This document shows, piece by piece, positions 1 through 7,298 of a stretch of DNA of 64,000 nucleotides. The position numbers and the translations under genes are program-made. How positions within the stretch are numbered: position 1 is the first letter of the stretch; the number at the start of each line of letters is the position of its first letter. This stretch comes from Rhodoferax ferrireducens (GTDB taxonomy: Bacteria; Pseudomonadota; Gammaproteobacteria; Burkholderiales; Burkholderiaceae_C), in the NCBI GenBank assembly GCA_002083775.1, contig MTEI01000014.1, forward strand, positions 1-64,000, given 5' to 3'. The notes beneath the pieces are model-generated. The model was not told the origin of the DNA, did no database searches, and saw nothing but the letters and a program-made list of their open reading frames with translations.

Positions 1-235
1 CGCCAATCAGCGGGTAGGTGATGGAGCCGTTTTCTGAGACGCGGGTTTCAATGGTGAGGTCGGGGTTTTGAAACACCTGGATGCGCAGCGCATCTCCAGC
101 GCCTAGCGGGTAGTCTGATTGGGCTTGGGCCTGGGTTGGCAATGCCGCTTGCGCCTGTGCTTGCGCGTTCAGGCCCGCCAAGGCCAGGCTTGTGGCAACA
201 AGAAAATACAAAAAGCGAAACGGGTGCTGCGTCAT
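1..235 (-). CDS. epsE: Polysaccharide export protein, EpsE/Wza-like (N-terminal part, cut by window edge)
   Basis: This is the start of an outer-membrane polysaccharide export protein; 78 residues are visible and the gene runs off the left edge. The ATG at 235 is followed by a signal peptide (hydrophobic FLYFLVATSLALAGLNAQA) and a Gln/Ala-rich linker. Then comes the beginning of the export domain with YPLGAGDALRIQVF and the run NPDLTIETRVSENGSITYPL, typical of Poly_export proteins. In this family the protein forms the outer-membrane part of the capsule or exopolysaccharide channel. It lies 54 bp after epsD in the same minus-strand operon. The family call is firm; the EpsE name is inferred from neighbours that match the XrtB-associated Eps set. 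Confidence 0.85.
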   Translation of the reverse strand, partial: MTQHPFRFLYFLVATSLALAGLNAQAQAQAALPTQAQAQSDYPLGAGDALRIQVFQNPDLTIETRVSENGSITYPLIG

Positions 236-289
236 GGAAAATGTCCGGGTAGGTAACGGGTGATGTGGCTTGGGGGTGCTGAGTGCTCT

Positions 290-1279
290 TTATTTGAGCC
301 CAGCCACGCCTTTTTCGATGCTGTTTTGCGCTTTGGCGTCAGCAGAAGCGGCGGAATCGGTAGCAGTAGCGGGTGGCGCGGCCACCGCCACAGGCGCTTC
401 GGCGGGGTCTTTGGCAAACTCACCCATGTAAGTCACCTTGGCATTGCTGCGCAGGAGCTTGATGTTGGCCGCCACGGCCTCGCTGGCGCGCTGGTTGGTC
501 AGGAATTGTTCAATGCTGCGCAGTGCCACCGCTTCGGCCACCGGCGCTGTTTGCGACGATGCGATACGGATCAGGGTGACGTTTTGCGGTGATTGCACCA
601 GCAAGCTCTGCCCGTCTTTGAGTGGGTGAAGCTTGGTCAATAGCTCCAGAGGAATTTGCTCTGCAGAACGTGTGGCAGAGCCGCCGCCAAATTTGATGTC
701 TTTGCTTTTAAGCCACTTCGCCGTGTCTTCCATGGATTGGTTGGCAGATGCGAAGGTTTGCAGCTCTTTGATCACGTCTGCCGATGCAGGCACAACAATT
801 TCCTGGATGTTGTAAACGCGCCTCTCGGAAAACAGCTGGGGGTGCTCGGCGTAATATTTTTTGAGCTCTTCTGGCGTGGGCTTGCTCAAGCCGCCAGCAA
901 TTTTTTGAACGTAGGCCCGGGCCAGAATGTCGCGGCGGGAGGCTTCCAGCTGCGAGATCACCTCGGGTGTGCGATCGAGTTTGGTTTCTTTGGCCTGGGT
1001 CACGGCCAGCTGTTGGTCGATCAACTTTTCAAGCACCTCGCGGCTCATGGCCTTGACAGCCTCAGGCGTGACATTTGCAGGCTTGGCCCGGCTCAGGGCC
1101 TCGTTGATCTGGTACACGGAAATTTCCTCGGAGTCCACCTGGGCGGCCACTTGGGTGGCCACTTTTTTGTCGGCCTTGTCCCCACACGCGACCAGGCCAA
1201 AGGCCAGGGTGGCCGCCAGCGCGGACAGGGCGTAACGGTGCTTGGAGTGTGAGGTGGAGAGGGTCATGGAATAAGTCAT
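290..1279 (-). CDS. epsD: EpsD-family putative peptidyl-prolyl isomerase lipoprotein
   Basis: A 329-residue secreted protein with a lipobox (AFGLVAC, Cys at about residue 32), so probably a lipoprotein. The body carries the SurA/PpiC-like helical part (EVLEKLIDQQLAVTQAKE, then PTPEELKKYYAEHP) and a short weak parvulin-like segment. The tail from about residue 290 is Ala/Pro-rich. Such proteins sit in Eps operons and are annotated as EpsD-type PPIases thought to assist folding of export proteins; the enzymatic activity is not evident from the sequence. ATG 1279 and ATG 1267 are both possible starts. It lies between epsL and epsE with short gaps, so co-transcription is likely. Confidence 0.8.
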   Translation of the reverse strand: MTYSMTLSTSHSKHRYALSALAATLAFGLVACGDKADKKVATQVAAQVDSEEISVYQINEALSRAKPANVTPEAVKAMSREVLEKLIDQQLAVTQAKETKLDRTPEVISQLEASRRDILARAYVQKIAGGLSKPTPEELKKYYAEHPQLFSERRVYNIQEIVVPASADVIKELQTFASANQSMEDTAKWLKSKDIKFGGGSATRSAEQIPLELLTKLHPLKDGQSLLVQSPQNVTLIRIASSQTAPVAEAVALRSIEQFLTNQRASEAVAANIKLLRSNAKVTYMGEFAKDPAEAPVAVAAPPATATDSAASADAKAQNSIEKGVAGLK

Positions 1280-1291
1280 GATGTGTCGGAG

Positions 1292-2503
1292 TTAAAAAGA
1301 ATACTGGGCAGAAAAATTGGCGATGTTGCTGTCGAAATCGAGGCCCGCAAAGTTGGATTCGCGCGTGGCTTTTTGCAAAGATGCATAGAGGTTAAGACGC
1401 TTGTAGGGTTGCCAGTCAACCGACAGGCTGGCGTCTTGGGTGGTGTCTTCTCTCGCAGGCAGGGTCACGCTGGCTGGCGCACCGAGGTAGTTGATTTGTG
1501 TCACCGTGTGGCGCAGGCGGATGGCGACTTTGGGGCTGACCTGCCAGGTAGGCCCGACCGAGAAGCGGTCTTTTTGGGCATAACTGGCGTAATTTGTCTG
1601 GTAACTGCTGAGCTCACGTGCCCAACTCGCAGTCAGCGCGGTTTTGCCACTCATGCTCCAGTTGAAGTTGACCGCAGCGGTCATGCCGCTGTAGTCGCGG
1701 TGGGCAAATTGCTGGTGCTGCCGGTTGATGTGGCCTAAGGTGAGGTCTGCCGCGCTCTTGCCGCTCACCACCCACAACAGTTTGAGGGTGTGGTCGGTCT
1801 GGTCAAAGCTGTCGCCAGAAGAGCCCGGCGCCAGAGATGCCTGGTTGAGGTTGGCACCGTCAGTGGTTTTCAGGATGTAGGTCAGGGCGCTGCCAGACGC
1901 ATAGGCGTAGCGCAGACCCACATTGGCTGAGTTGGAGCGGTAATCGCTCTCGGCCTGGATCTCTTGCTGGTTGGATTGGCGTGACCGGGCTAACCCGGCA
2001 AGCAATTGCCATGCGCCGGTAACGTCGTAGGCGACATCAAAACCGGATTGGGTGTTGGTGCGCTCATTACGCTGGTTGACGTTTTGGTAGTCTGCGAAGC
2101 TGTTGAGCGTTTCGTTGCGACTGGTGGACAGGCTGCCGTGCAAATGCGGGGTGATGCCCCAGCGCCAGGCGGCGTCGTAGTTGCGCGCAACGTAGTCGAG
2201 GTAGCTGAAGTTCTGGTACTTCGTGTCAACCAGGTTGAGAGACAGCTCTAGGCGCTGCAGGCTGTAGGCTTTGTTGATGTTGATGCCGAGAGACGCGGTT
2301 CTGATGTTTTCGGAAGCGTCTGGTCGGCCAATCAGGGCGTTGACGTTGACGCTGTCAGGCAGGCGAAACAGGTTGCTGTCAGTTTGTTGCGTGTAGGCGG
2401 CGCTGAGCGTGACGGTGTCTCCAGCCTGAGCCCATGCGGAGGCTGTCCAGCTCAGAACGAGCGGACACAAAGATACCAACCAGAATGAGCGGCGCTGCAA
2501 CAT
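1292..2503 (-). CDS. epsL: EpsL-like exopolysaccharide outer-membrane beta-barrel protein
   Basis: A 403-residue protein with a signal peptide (residues about 1-26, ending ASAWAQA). It is followed by alternating hydrophobic/polar strands rich in Tyr, Asn, Ser and Thr, and ends in a C-terminal aromatic residue (FSAQYSF), which marks an outer-membrane beta-barrel. Its place directly after the sugar transferase (3 bp gap) and before epsD matches the XrtB/PEP-CTERM-associated EpsL proteins. The role is inferred: surface assembly or export of the exopolysaccharide. No enzymatic motif was seen. Confidence 0.8.
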   Translation of the reverse strand: MLQRRSFWLVSLCPLVLSWTASAWAQAGDTVTLSAAYTQQTDSNLFRLPDSVNVNALIGRPDASENIRTASLGININKAYSLQRLELSLNLVDTKYQNFSYLDYVARNYDAAWRWGITPHLHGSLSTSRNETLNSFADYQNVNQRNERTNTQSGFDVAYDVTGAWQLLAGLARSRQSNQQEIQAESDYRSNSANVGLRYAYASGSALTYILKTTDGANLNQASLAPGSSGDSFDQTDHTLKLLWVVSGKSAADLTLGHINRQHQQFAHRDYSGMTAAVNFNWSMSGKTALTASWARELSSYQTNYASYAQKDRFSVGPTWQVSPKVAIRLRHTVTQINYLGAPASVTLPAREDTTQDASLSVDWQPYKRLNLYASLQKATRESNFAGLDFDSNIANFSAQYSF

Positions 2504-2506
2504 GCT

Positions 2507-3964
2507 TCAGTACGCCTGCTGGTCTTTAAAGACCAGTCTGATGGTTTTGAGAATGATTTTGATGTCGAGCACAAGAGACCAGTTGCGCAGGTAGTCGAGA
2601 TCAAATTCAATACGGCTCTGCATCTTGTCCAGGGTATTGGTTTCGCCTCGAAAGCCATTGACCTGTGCCCAGCCGGTGATGCCGGGCTTGACCTTGTGGC
2701 GCACCATGTAGCCCTTGATGAGCTTGCGGTAAAGCTCGTTGTGCGCAACCGCATGTGGGCGTGGGCCCACAATACTCATGCGGCCCTGCAGCACGTTGAT
2801 GAACTGAGGCAGTTCGTCCAGCGAGGTTTTGCGGATGAAGGCACCCAGCCGGGTGATGCGTTGGTCGTCCTTTTGCGCCTGCTGGATGTTGCTGCCATCT
2901 TCAGTGACCGTCATCGAACGGAATTTGTAGATCAGGATCTCTTCGCCGTTTTGACCGTAACGACGTTGTTTGAAGATGATGGGTCCAGGTGAACTCAACT
3001 TGACCCCCAGGGCGACGCCAAGCAAGACGGGAGAGATCAACACCAGAATCAGCGCAGAAAGAACAATGTCACTGAGGCGTTTGGCGGCCCCGCTGGCGCC
3101 CTTGAAGGGTGTGTCGCACACGGAAATGATGGGCGTGCCGCACACCGAGCCCGGTCGGCCCTGAATAAGGTCGGTAAGGAACATGTCTGGCACAAAATAG
3201 ATAGACACTGTGGTGTCTTTGAGCTCATCCAGCACTTGCAAAATGCGCGGCTGAGACGCCATCGGCAGCGACAGGTAAATAAGTTGAACGTGGTTGGTCT
3301 GCACCAGATGGACCAGCTTTTCCAGGTTGCCCAGCAGCTTATGCTGTGGTGATACGGGAAGACGGTCGATGCTGCGGCTGTCGACGAAGCCGACCAGATC
3401 GATCCAGGAGTAGGGCGAATTTTTGATTCTTGCAGCGAGAGCCAGACCTTGTTCATTCATGCCCACAACAATGGCGCGTTGCTTGGGGCCTTGAAGCCTG
3501 AGCAGTGCCGGTGCAGCGACGCGCAAAGCCAGGCAAATGCCTATTTCAGTTGCTGGGGCAAACCACAGCCAGGTGAACAGCGCCTGTTGAGAAAACTCAC
3601 GGATGTAGCCTGTGGTGATGCCAATCACAAGCAACAGGCCTGCAATGCCAATCCAGTTCAAAGTAATGTCCAGGATCATTGTGTAGATTGAGGACTGCAA
3701 CCGCGCCTGCCCGGGGAAAGTGACAGCAAACACCATGATGGACAAGAGCAGATACGGCGGTTCAATGCTGCCGTCAAAAAAGTACGCCAAAGCCCACAGG
3801 GAAAAAACGTAGACGCTTGGCCCGATGATGGATTCAATCAGGCTAAGCAGGTTGTCTCTTCCCAGCGAGGCTGGCATCCGCTGTTCCAGCAGTGCAGCGG
3901 TGGGCGTGGTGACGTGAGTCGTGGCCATTGATCGTGTTGAGAGTTTGTAAAAGTGGCCGATCAC
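2507..3964 (-). CDS. Undecaprenyl-phosphate sugar phosphotransferase (polyprenyl glycosylphosphotransferase)
   Basis: This enzyme starts exopolysaccharide repeat units by moving a sugar-1-phosphate from a nucleotide sugar to undecaprenyl phosphate at the inner membrane. The 485 residues show several N-terminal membrane segments (about 40-160), a Rossmann-like middle (IVVGMNEQGLALAARI) and the C-terminal bacterial sugar transferase domain. The last includes KRLSDIVLSALILVLISP, SPGPIIFKQRRYGQ, KFRSM, TSLDELPQFINVL and MSIVGPRPHA. The start is GTG 3964 or, with a shorter N-terminus, ATG 3928; neither has a strong Shine-Dalgarno. It is the first gene of the minus-strand Eps operon. Glucose is the most likely sugar by family habit, but this cannot be read from sequence. 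Confidence 0.9.
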   Translation of the reverse strand: MIGHFYKLSTRSMATTHVTTPTAALLEQRMPASLGRDNLLSLIESIIGPSVYVFSLWALAYFFDGSIEPPYLLLSIMVFAVTFPGQARLQSSIYTMILDITLNWIGIAGLLLVIGITTGYIREFSQQALFTWLWFAPATEIGICLALRVAAPALLRLQGPKQRAIVVGMNEQGLALAARIKNSPYSWIDLVGFVDSRSIDRLPVSPQHKLLGNLEKLVHLVQTNHVQLIYLSLPMASQPRILQVLDELKDTTVSIYFVPDMFLTDLIQGRPGSVCGTPIISVCDTPFKGASGAAKRLSDIVLSALILVLISPVLLGVALGVKLSSPGPIIFKQRRYGQNGEEILIYKFRSMTVTEDGSNIQQAQKDDQRITRLGAFIRKTSLDELPQFINVLQGRMSIVGPRPHAVAHNELYRKLIKGYMVRHKVKPGITGWAQVNGFRGETNTLDKMQSRIEFDLDYLRNWSLVLDIKIILKTIRLVFKDQQAY

Positions 3965-3996
3965 TTCAGCCGAGCCGCAAAGTAAATCATGACGGT

Positions 3997-4014
3997 ATGA
4001 CAGAGGGATGTCAT
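3997..4014. promoter_or_regulatory. Perfect inverted repeat in the divergent promoter region (possible operator)
   Basis: ATGACA, six bases, TGTCAT form a perfect dyad about 33-50 bp upstream of the GTG start of the sugar transferase and in the 283-bp gap before the divergent serine protease. On the minus strand it also contains one perfect CTGTCAT Pho half-site, but the next 11-bp unit is poor. An activator or repressor site for the Eps operon is plausible. The rest of the gap (3965-4247) shows no gene. Confidence 0.35.
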
Positions 4015-4247
4015 TCGGATGGCAGCACAGGGGCCTTCGGCTGTGGCGGCATAGTCCGTTCGGCCTATGAAGATGGACTGGTTATGACAGTTAGCGGTAA
4101 CACAGCGGGAGCACAGTACGGACAGTCAAACTTACTTTCACACCCAATATGCATTTGCTCTCTCTGGAGTCTCGCGGCTGTTACTCGGTTCGTTTGCGTC
4201 TATTGCACACGGCCAACGCCAGGACCCATCGAGAGCCACGTTTCAAC

Positions 4248-5063
4248 GTGACCCGCCGCGCGGCGCGTTACGCGTTGGTTGCTGTGCTTGCAGCGCCATT
4301 GAGCGCGTTTGCTTTGGTGGGAGGTGCTGGCGTGGTGAGCAACGTGGCTGGTTCTTCTTGGGCTGGCGTGGGTAGTTTGAAAGTGAACAGCAGCTATTTC
4401 ACAGCGACGCTGATTGCCCCCGGTTACGTGCTCACTGCCGCGCATGTGGCACAAGGCGCACAAGCCTCGAACATCACTTTTCAGCTGGAAGGTGGTTCTG
4501 CCATTGCAGCCAGCGAGGTGTTTGTCAACCCTGGCTACACGGGCACCACCAGCGGAAACATCTTGGGTGACCCAACCAAACATGCTGATCTGGCGATCAT
4601 CAAACTGTCGTCTGCCGTAGGTGCGGCTGTTCCGGTGTACCAACTGTTTGCAGGTGATCTGAGGAGCCAGACCCTGACGTTTGCCAGCTATGCGGGCAGC
4701 GCCACAGCCATGAAAACCGGCTCGAATGTGGTGGATGGCGTGTTCACCGGCACGGCGGGTTCCCAGCAAACTTATCTTTTTGACTTTGACGGGCCAGATC
4801 TGTCGAGCAATCGGGCTGGTGATGGTACTTTGGGCGCAAACGTGGAGGCTTCCCTGGTAGGTGGTGACTCTGGCAGTGCGGCGTTTGTTAATGTCGATGG
4901 GCACTGGGAGCTTGCCGGCATCAATACCTTTGAGGCCTATTTTTCAACGGGGCCGACAACCAGTGGTGCCTTTGGCACGGGCGGGGGAGGAATTGTTTTG
5001 TCCAGTTTCCAGCCCTGGATCGACAGTGTTGTGATGGTGCCAGTGCCGGAGCCAACTGCCTAG
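4248..5063 (+). CDS. Secreted trypsin-like serine protease with interrupted PEP-CTERM anchor
   Basis: An S1-type protease: catalytic His in LTAAHVAQ, Asp in ADLAIIKL and Ser in GGDSGSAAF are all present in order. The GTG at 4248 is preferred because it puts the signal peptide (RRAARYALVAVLAAPLSAFA) at the N-terminus; the frame stays open back to ATG 4149. The product ends VPVPEPTA followed by TAG at 5061-5063. Reading through that stop gives 21 more residues (LMLLAGFGIVGG, then CRRTGT) and a TGA at 5127-5129, which is a complete PEP-CTERM sorting signal. As written, the protease would be secreted without its exosortase anchor. The protease call is firm; its substrate is unknown. Confidence 0.85.
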   Translation: MTRRAARYALVAVLAAPLSAFALVGGAGVVSNVAGSSWAGVGSLKVNSSYFTATLIAPGYVLTAAHVAQGAQASNITFQLEGGSAIAASEVFVNPGYTGTTSGNILGDPTKHADLAIIKLSSAVGAAVPVYQLFAGDLRSQTLTFASYAGSATAMKTGSNVVDGVFTGTAGSQQTYLFDFDGPDLSSNRAGDGTLGANVEASLVGGDSGSAAFVNVDGHWELAGINTFEAYFSTGPTTSGAFGTGGGGIVLSSFQPWIDSVVMVPVPEPTA

Positions 5064-5129
5064 CTCATGTTGTTGGCGGGTTTTGGAATTGTGGGCGGTG
5101 CGTCTGCGTGCCGACGCACCGGCACTTGA
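5064..5129 (+). pseudogene. Detached PEP-CTERM transmembrane and basic tail of the upstream protease
   Basis: In frame with the protease and directly after its TAG stop, this segment encodes a hydrophobic helix (LMLLAGFGIVGGASA) and a basic end (CRR), then TGA. Together with VPEPTA before the stop it makes the PEP motif, helix and Arg cluster of a PEP-CTERM signal. The stop sits exactly where the two clear PEP-CTERM proteins of this window have Trp or Tyr (PEPETWAMLLAGL, PEPESYAMLLAGL). Confidence 0.75.
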
Positions 5130-5188
5130 AAACTTGAAAACTTGAAAGAGGAATCGAATGGTTTGATCTGGTTTGATCTGGTTTGGCT
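5124..5188. repeat. Two short tandem repeats upstream of the PhoB-like regulator
   Basis: An 8-bp unit (ACTTGAAA) is repeated three times from about 5125 to 5148. It is followed from 5159 by a 10-bp unit (TGGTTTGATC) repeated twice plus a partial third copy. They lie in the 176-bp gap between the protease anchor remnant and the response-regulator start. The 10-bp period equals one helical turn, so copy-number change would keep face-of-helix phasing. Confidence 0.7.
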
Positions 5189-5305
5189 GACCCACTTTGT
5201 CCAGGATATCGATGGCTCAAATTTGATTGCCAGTGGGTGCTGTGAATTCATGGAACTGACATTTGTATGCCATATGCTGGAGTTTTCAGCTTTGGGTACG
5301 AAAAT

Positions 5306-5998
5306 ATGGGAGCGCAAATTCTTGTTGTGGAAGACGATCCTGGCATCCAGGAACTGATTGCCGTCAACCTGTCGCATGCGGGCCATTGTGTGCAAATCAC
5401 TGCTGATGCAGAAGCGGCGCAGTCTTTAACGCGTGAAACACTGCCTGACCTGATTTTGATTGACTGGATGCTCCCCGGCATGTCGGGTATCGAGTTGACA
5501 CGGCAGCTCAGATCAGACCCGCTGACGCGGGAGGTGTCGATCATCCTACTGACAGCTCGCACTGACGAGCGTGACAAGATTACGGGTTTTGAAGCGGGTG
5601 CTGACGACTACGTCACCAAACCATTTTCTCCACGGGTATTGCTCGCACGGATCTCGGCCGTGCTGCGCCGCCGCGTGCCGCAGGCAACCCAGAGCTATGT
5701 TGAGGTTCGCGGGCTTCGCCTGGATCCGGCATCTCAGCGCGTGACATTTGCTGGTGCGAATTTGGCGCTGGGACCCACTGAATTCAGGCTGCTGCATTTC
5801 TTTATGACTCACCCGGATCGGGTTTACAGCCGTGAGCAATTGCTCAGCCAGGTATGGGGTGGTAACTACTCTGGTGAAGAGCGAACGGTGGACGTTCACA
5901 TCCGCCGCTTGCGAGCCGCCATGGAAAGCAGCGGCCATGACGTGTTGATCCAGACGATCCGTGGCTGCGGCTACAGTTTTTCGGCAAACGCACAGTGA
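5306..5998 (+). CDS. PhoB-like OmpR-family response regulator (solitary)
   Basis: A two-domain transcription factor of 230 residues. The receiver has the acidic pocket VEDD, the phospho-acceptor Asp in LILIDWMLPGMSG, Thr in LLTARTDE and Lys in YVTKPFSP. The winged-helix domain has GPTEFRLLHFFMTHPDRVYS and REQLLSQVWG. The recognition helix carries RTVDVHIRRLR, which matches the DNA-reading helix I remember for PhoB, so Pho-box binding is expected. No histidine kinase or pst/phoU gene lies next to it. The start ATG 5306 fits the receiver's normal beginning; the open frame reaches back to 5267. It lies just upstream of a Pho-box-like array, so local control of the secretion operon is a reasonable inference. 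Confidence 0.9.
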   Translation: MGAQILVVEDDPGIQELIAVNLSHAGHCVQITADAEAAQSLTRETLPDLILIDWMLPGMSGIELTRQLRSDPLTREVSIILLTARTDERDKITGFEAGADDYVTKPFSPRVLLARISAVLRRRVPQATQSYVEVRGLRLDPASQRVTFAGANLALGPTEFRLLHFFMTHPDRVYSREQLLSQVWGGNYSGEERTVDVHIRRLRAAMESSGHDVLIQTIRGCGYSFSANAQ

Positions 5999-6011
5999 AC
6001 TGCGGCGGCAA

Positions 6012-6692
6012 CTATTTCCCGGCAGCCGGTTTATTGCCGCGCAGCAGTTGGTAGTTCTCTAACACTGCGGGCACATAGCGAATGGTTTCTGCGTAAGGGG
6101 GTATGCGCCTGCCATGCGCCATGACAGCACCCGTACCCGCGTTGTAGGCGGCCAGCGCCAGTTCCTTGTTGTCAGAGAACAAGTCGAGCAAATCTCGCAG
6201 ATGTTGCGCACCTCCGCGCACGTTTTGTGCTGCATCAAGCGGATCAGCCACACCGTAGCGGCGGGCCGTGGCTGGCATCAATTGCATGAGGCCCAGAGCA
6301 CCCTTGGGTGAGACGGCTTTTGAGTTGTAGGCGGACTCGGTTTCAATGACCGCGTGCAGCAGTTCAGCGTCGATCCGGTTAGCCAAGGCTGCAGCCGATA
6401 TCTCCACCTCAAAGCGCCGTTTGACAACGCCAGGGCGATGACGCTGGGGCTTTGCACCAGTTGCGCCTTGCACCTTTTCTTCGGTGCGCAGCAGCAGCCG
6501 AAAGCGTGAATCTGTGGGCAGATCGCTGAAGTGAGGTGTGCCGTCTTCGGCAATGAACTGATAGACATCTGCCGAGGCTGGCAGAGAAGCGCTCAGTGCA
6601 CAGCCGCAGCACACAGCCGCCCAAAAGCGCTTGATGTGCTGGGGTGTGGCAGTTTTTGGACCACCACTGATGGGGCTAGGTGAAGACGACAC
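6012..6692 (-). CDS. Lytic transglycosylase with DUF4124-like N-terminal region
   Basis: A periplasmic peptidoglycan-cleaving enzyme. A hydrophobic signal segment (FWAAVCCGCALSASLPASA) is followed by a DUF4124-like stretch (DVYQFIAEDGTPHFSDLP). The SLT domain has the catalytic Glu in AVIETESAYNSKAVSP, then GALGLMQLMPATARRYG and LALAAYNAGTGAV. The frame is open to GTG 6767, but GTG 6692 is preferred: the longer form places the signal peptide 45 residues in and overlaps the Pho-box-like array at 6739-6778. It is convergent with the response regulator and divergent from gspG; such enzymes often open the wall for envelope-spanning secretion machines. Confidence 0.88.
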   Translation of the reverse strand: MSSSPSPISGGPKTATPQHIKRFWAAVCCGCALSASLPASADVYQFIAEDGTPHFSDLPTDSRFRLLLRTEEKVQGATGAKPQRHRPGVVKRRFEVEISAAALANRIDAELLHAVIETESAYNSKAVSPKGALGLMQLMPATARRYGVADPLDAAQNVRGGAQHLRDLLDLFSDNKELALAAYNAGTGAVMAHGRRIPPYAETIRYVPAVLENYQLLRGNKPAAGK

Positions 6693-6738
6693 CCGTTCGA
6701 GTTTGACGCCTGGATATTGCAGAGATATTTCAGTTTGA

Positions 6739-6783
6739 CTGTCAACCCTGTGTAACTCGCGTGTCACACAAGGTGCTTAGACT
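6739..6783 (+). promoter_or_regulatory. Pho-box-like array and -10 upstream of the secretion operon
   Basis: Three 7-mers with an exact 11-bp period: CTGTCAA at 6739-6745, GTGTAAC at 6750-6756 and GTGTCAC at 6761-6767, each separated by 4 bp. This is the layout of PhoB binding sites (repeats of a CTGTCAT type unit every 11 bp). A -10-like TAGACT lies at 6778-6783, 10 bp after the last unit, as in PhoB-activated promoters where the box replaces the -35. It points towards gspG (6867). The sequence match is direct; PhoB control is inference. Confidence 0.6.
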
Positions 6784-6866
6784 GAATCGAAGTATGCGAC
6801 CGGTCTTCGGCGCAGTTTCAAGCCCCAGCGACAGCATGGGCACGACCCCACAGGATTTGACATTCC

Positions 6867-7298
6867 ATGACTTTGATACAAGTTCCATCTGTTAGACGCG
6901 CTTCCGGTTTCACACTGCTGGAACTGCTGGTGGTCATGGTGATCATCGGTATGTTGGCAGGTTTTGTTGCACCCAAGTTCTTTGCGCAAATCGGCAAGTC
7001 CGAGACAAAGACAGCCCGCGCGCAACTCGATGCGCTTGAGAAGGCGCTCGACCAATATCGGCTCGACGTGGGTCACTACCCGACAACCGAGCAGGGCTTG
7101 CTGGTGCTGAACGAGCGCCCTACCGGCGAGGCCAAGTGGTCGGGTCCGTATCTTAAAAAGAGTGTGCCGCTGGACCCCTGGTCTCACGCTTATGTTTACA
7201 AGTTTCCGGGCGAGCATGGTGAGTACGATTTGCAGTCTTACGGCAAGGACGGCCAGCCAGGCGGCACTGGCGAGGCAGAAGACATCGTTAGCTGGTGA
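6867..7298 (+). CDS. gspG: Type II secretion major pseudopilin GspG
   Basis: A 143-residue pseudopilin. The prepilin cleavage site is G-FTLLELLVVMVIIGMLAG at residues about 14-31, with Glu at position +5 of the mature protein. The C-terminal domain has the GspG signature YRLDVGHYPTTEQGL, then WSGPYLKKSVPLDPW and SYGKDGQPGG. In this family it builds the periplasmic pseudopilus that pushes substrates through the secretin. It is the first gene of an operon whose next gene overlaps its stop codon. No prepilin peptidase is seen here, so processing would rely on a PilD encoded elsewhere. Confidence 0.93.
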   Translation: MTLIQVPSVRRASGFTLLELLVVMVIIGMLAGFVAPKFFAQIGKSETKTARAQLDALEKALDQYRLDVGHYPTTEQGLLVLNERPTGEAKWSGPYLKKSVPLDPWSHAYVYKFPGEHGEYDLQSYGKDGQPGGTGEAEDIVSW

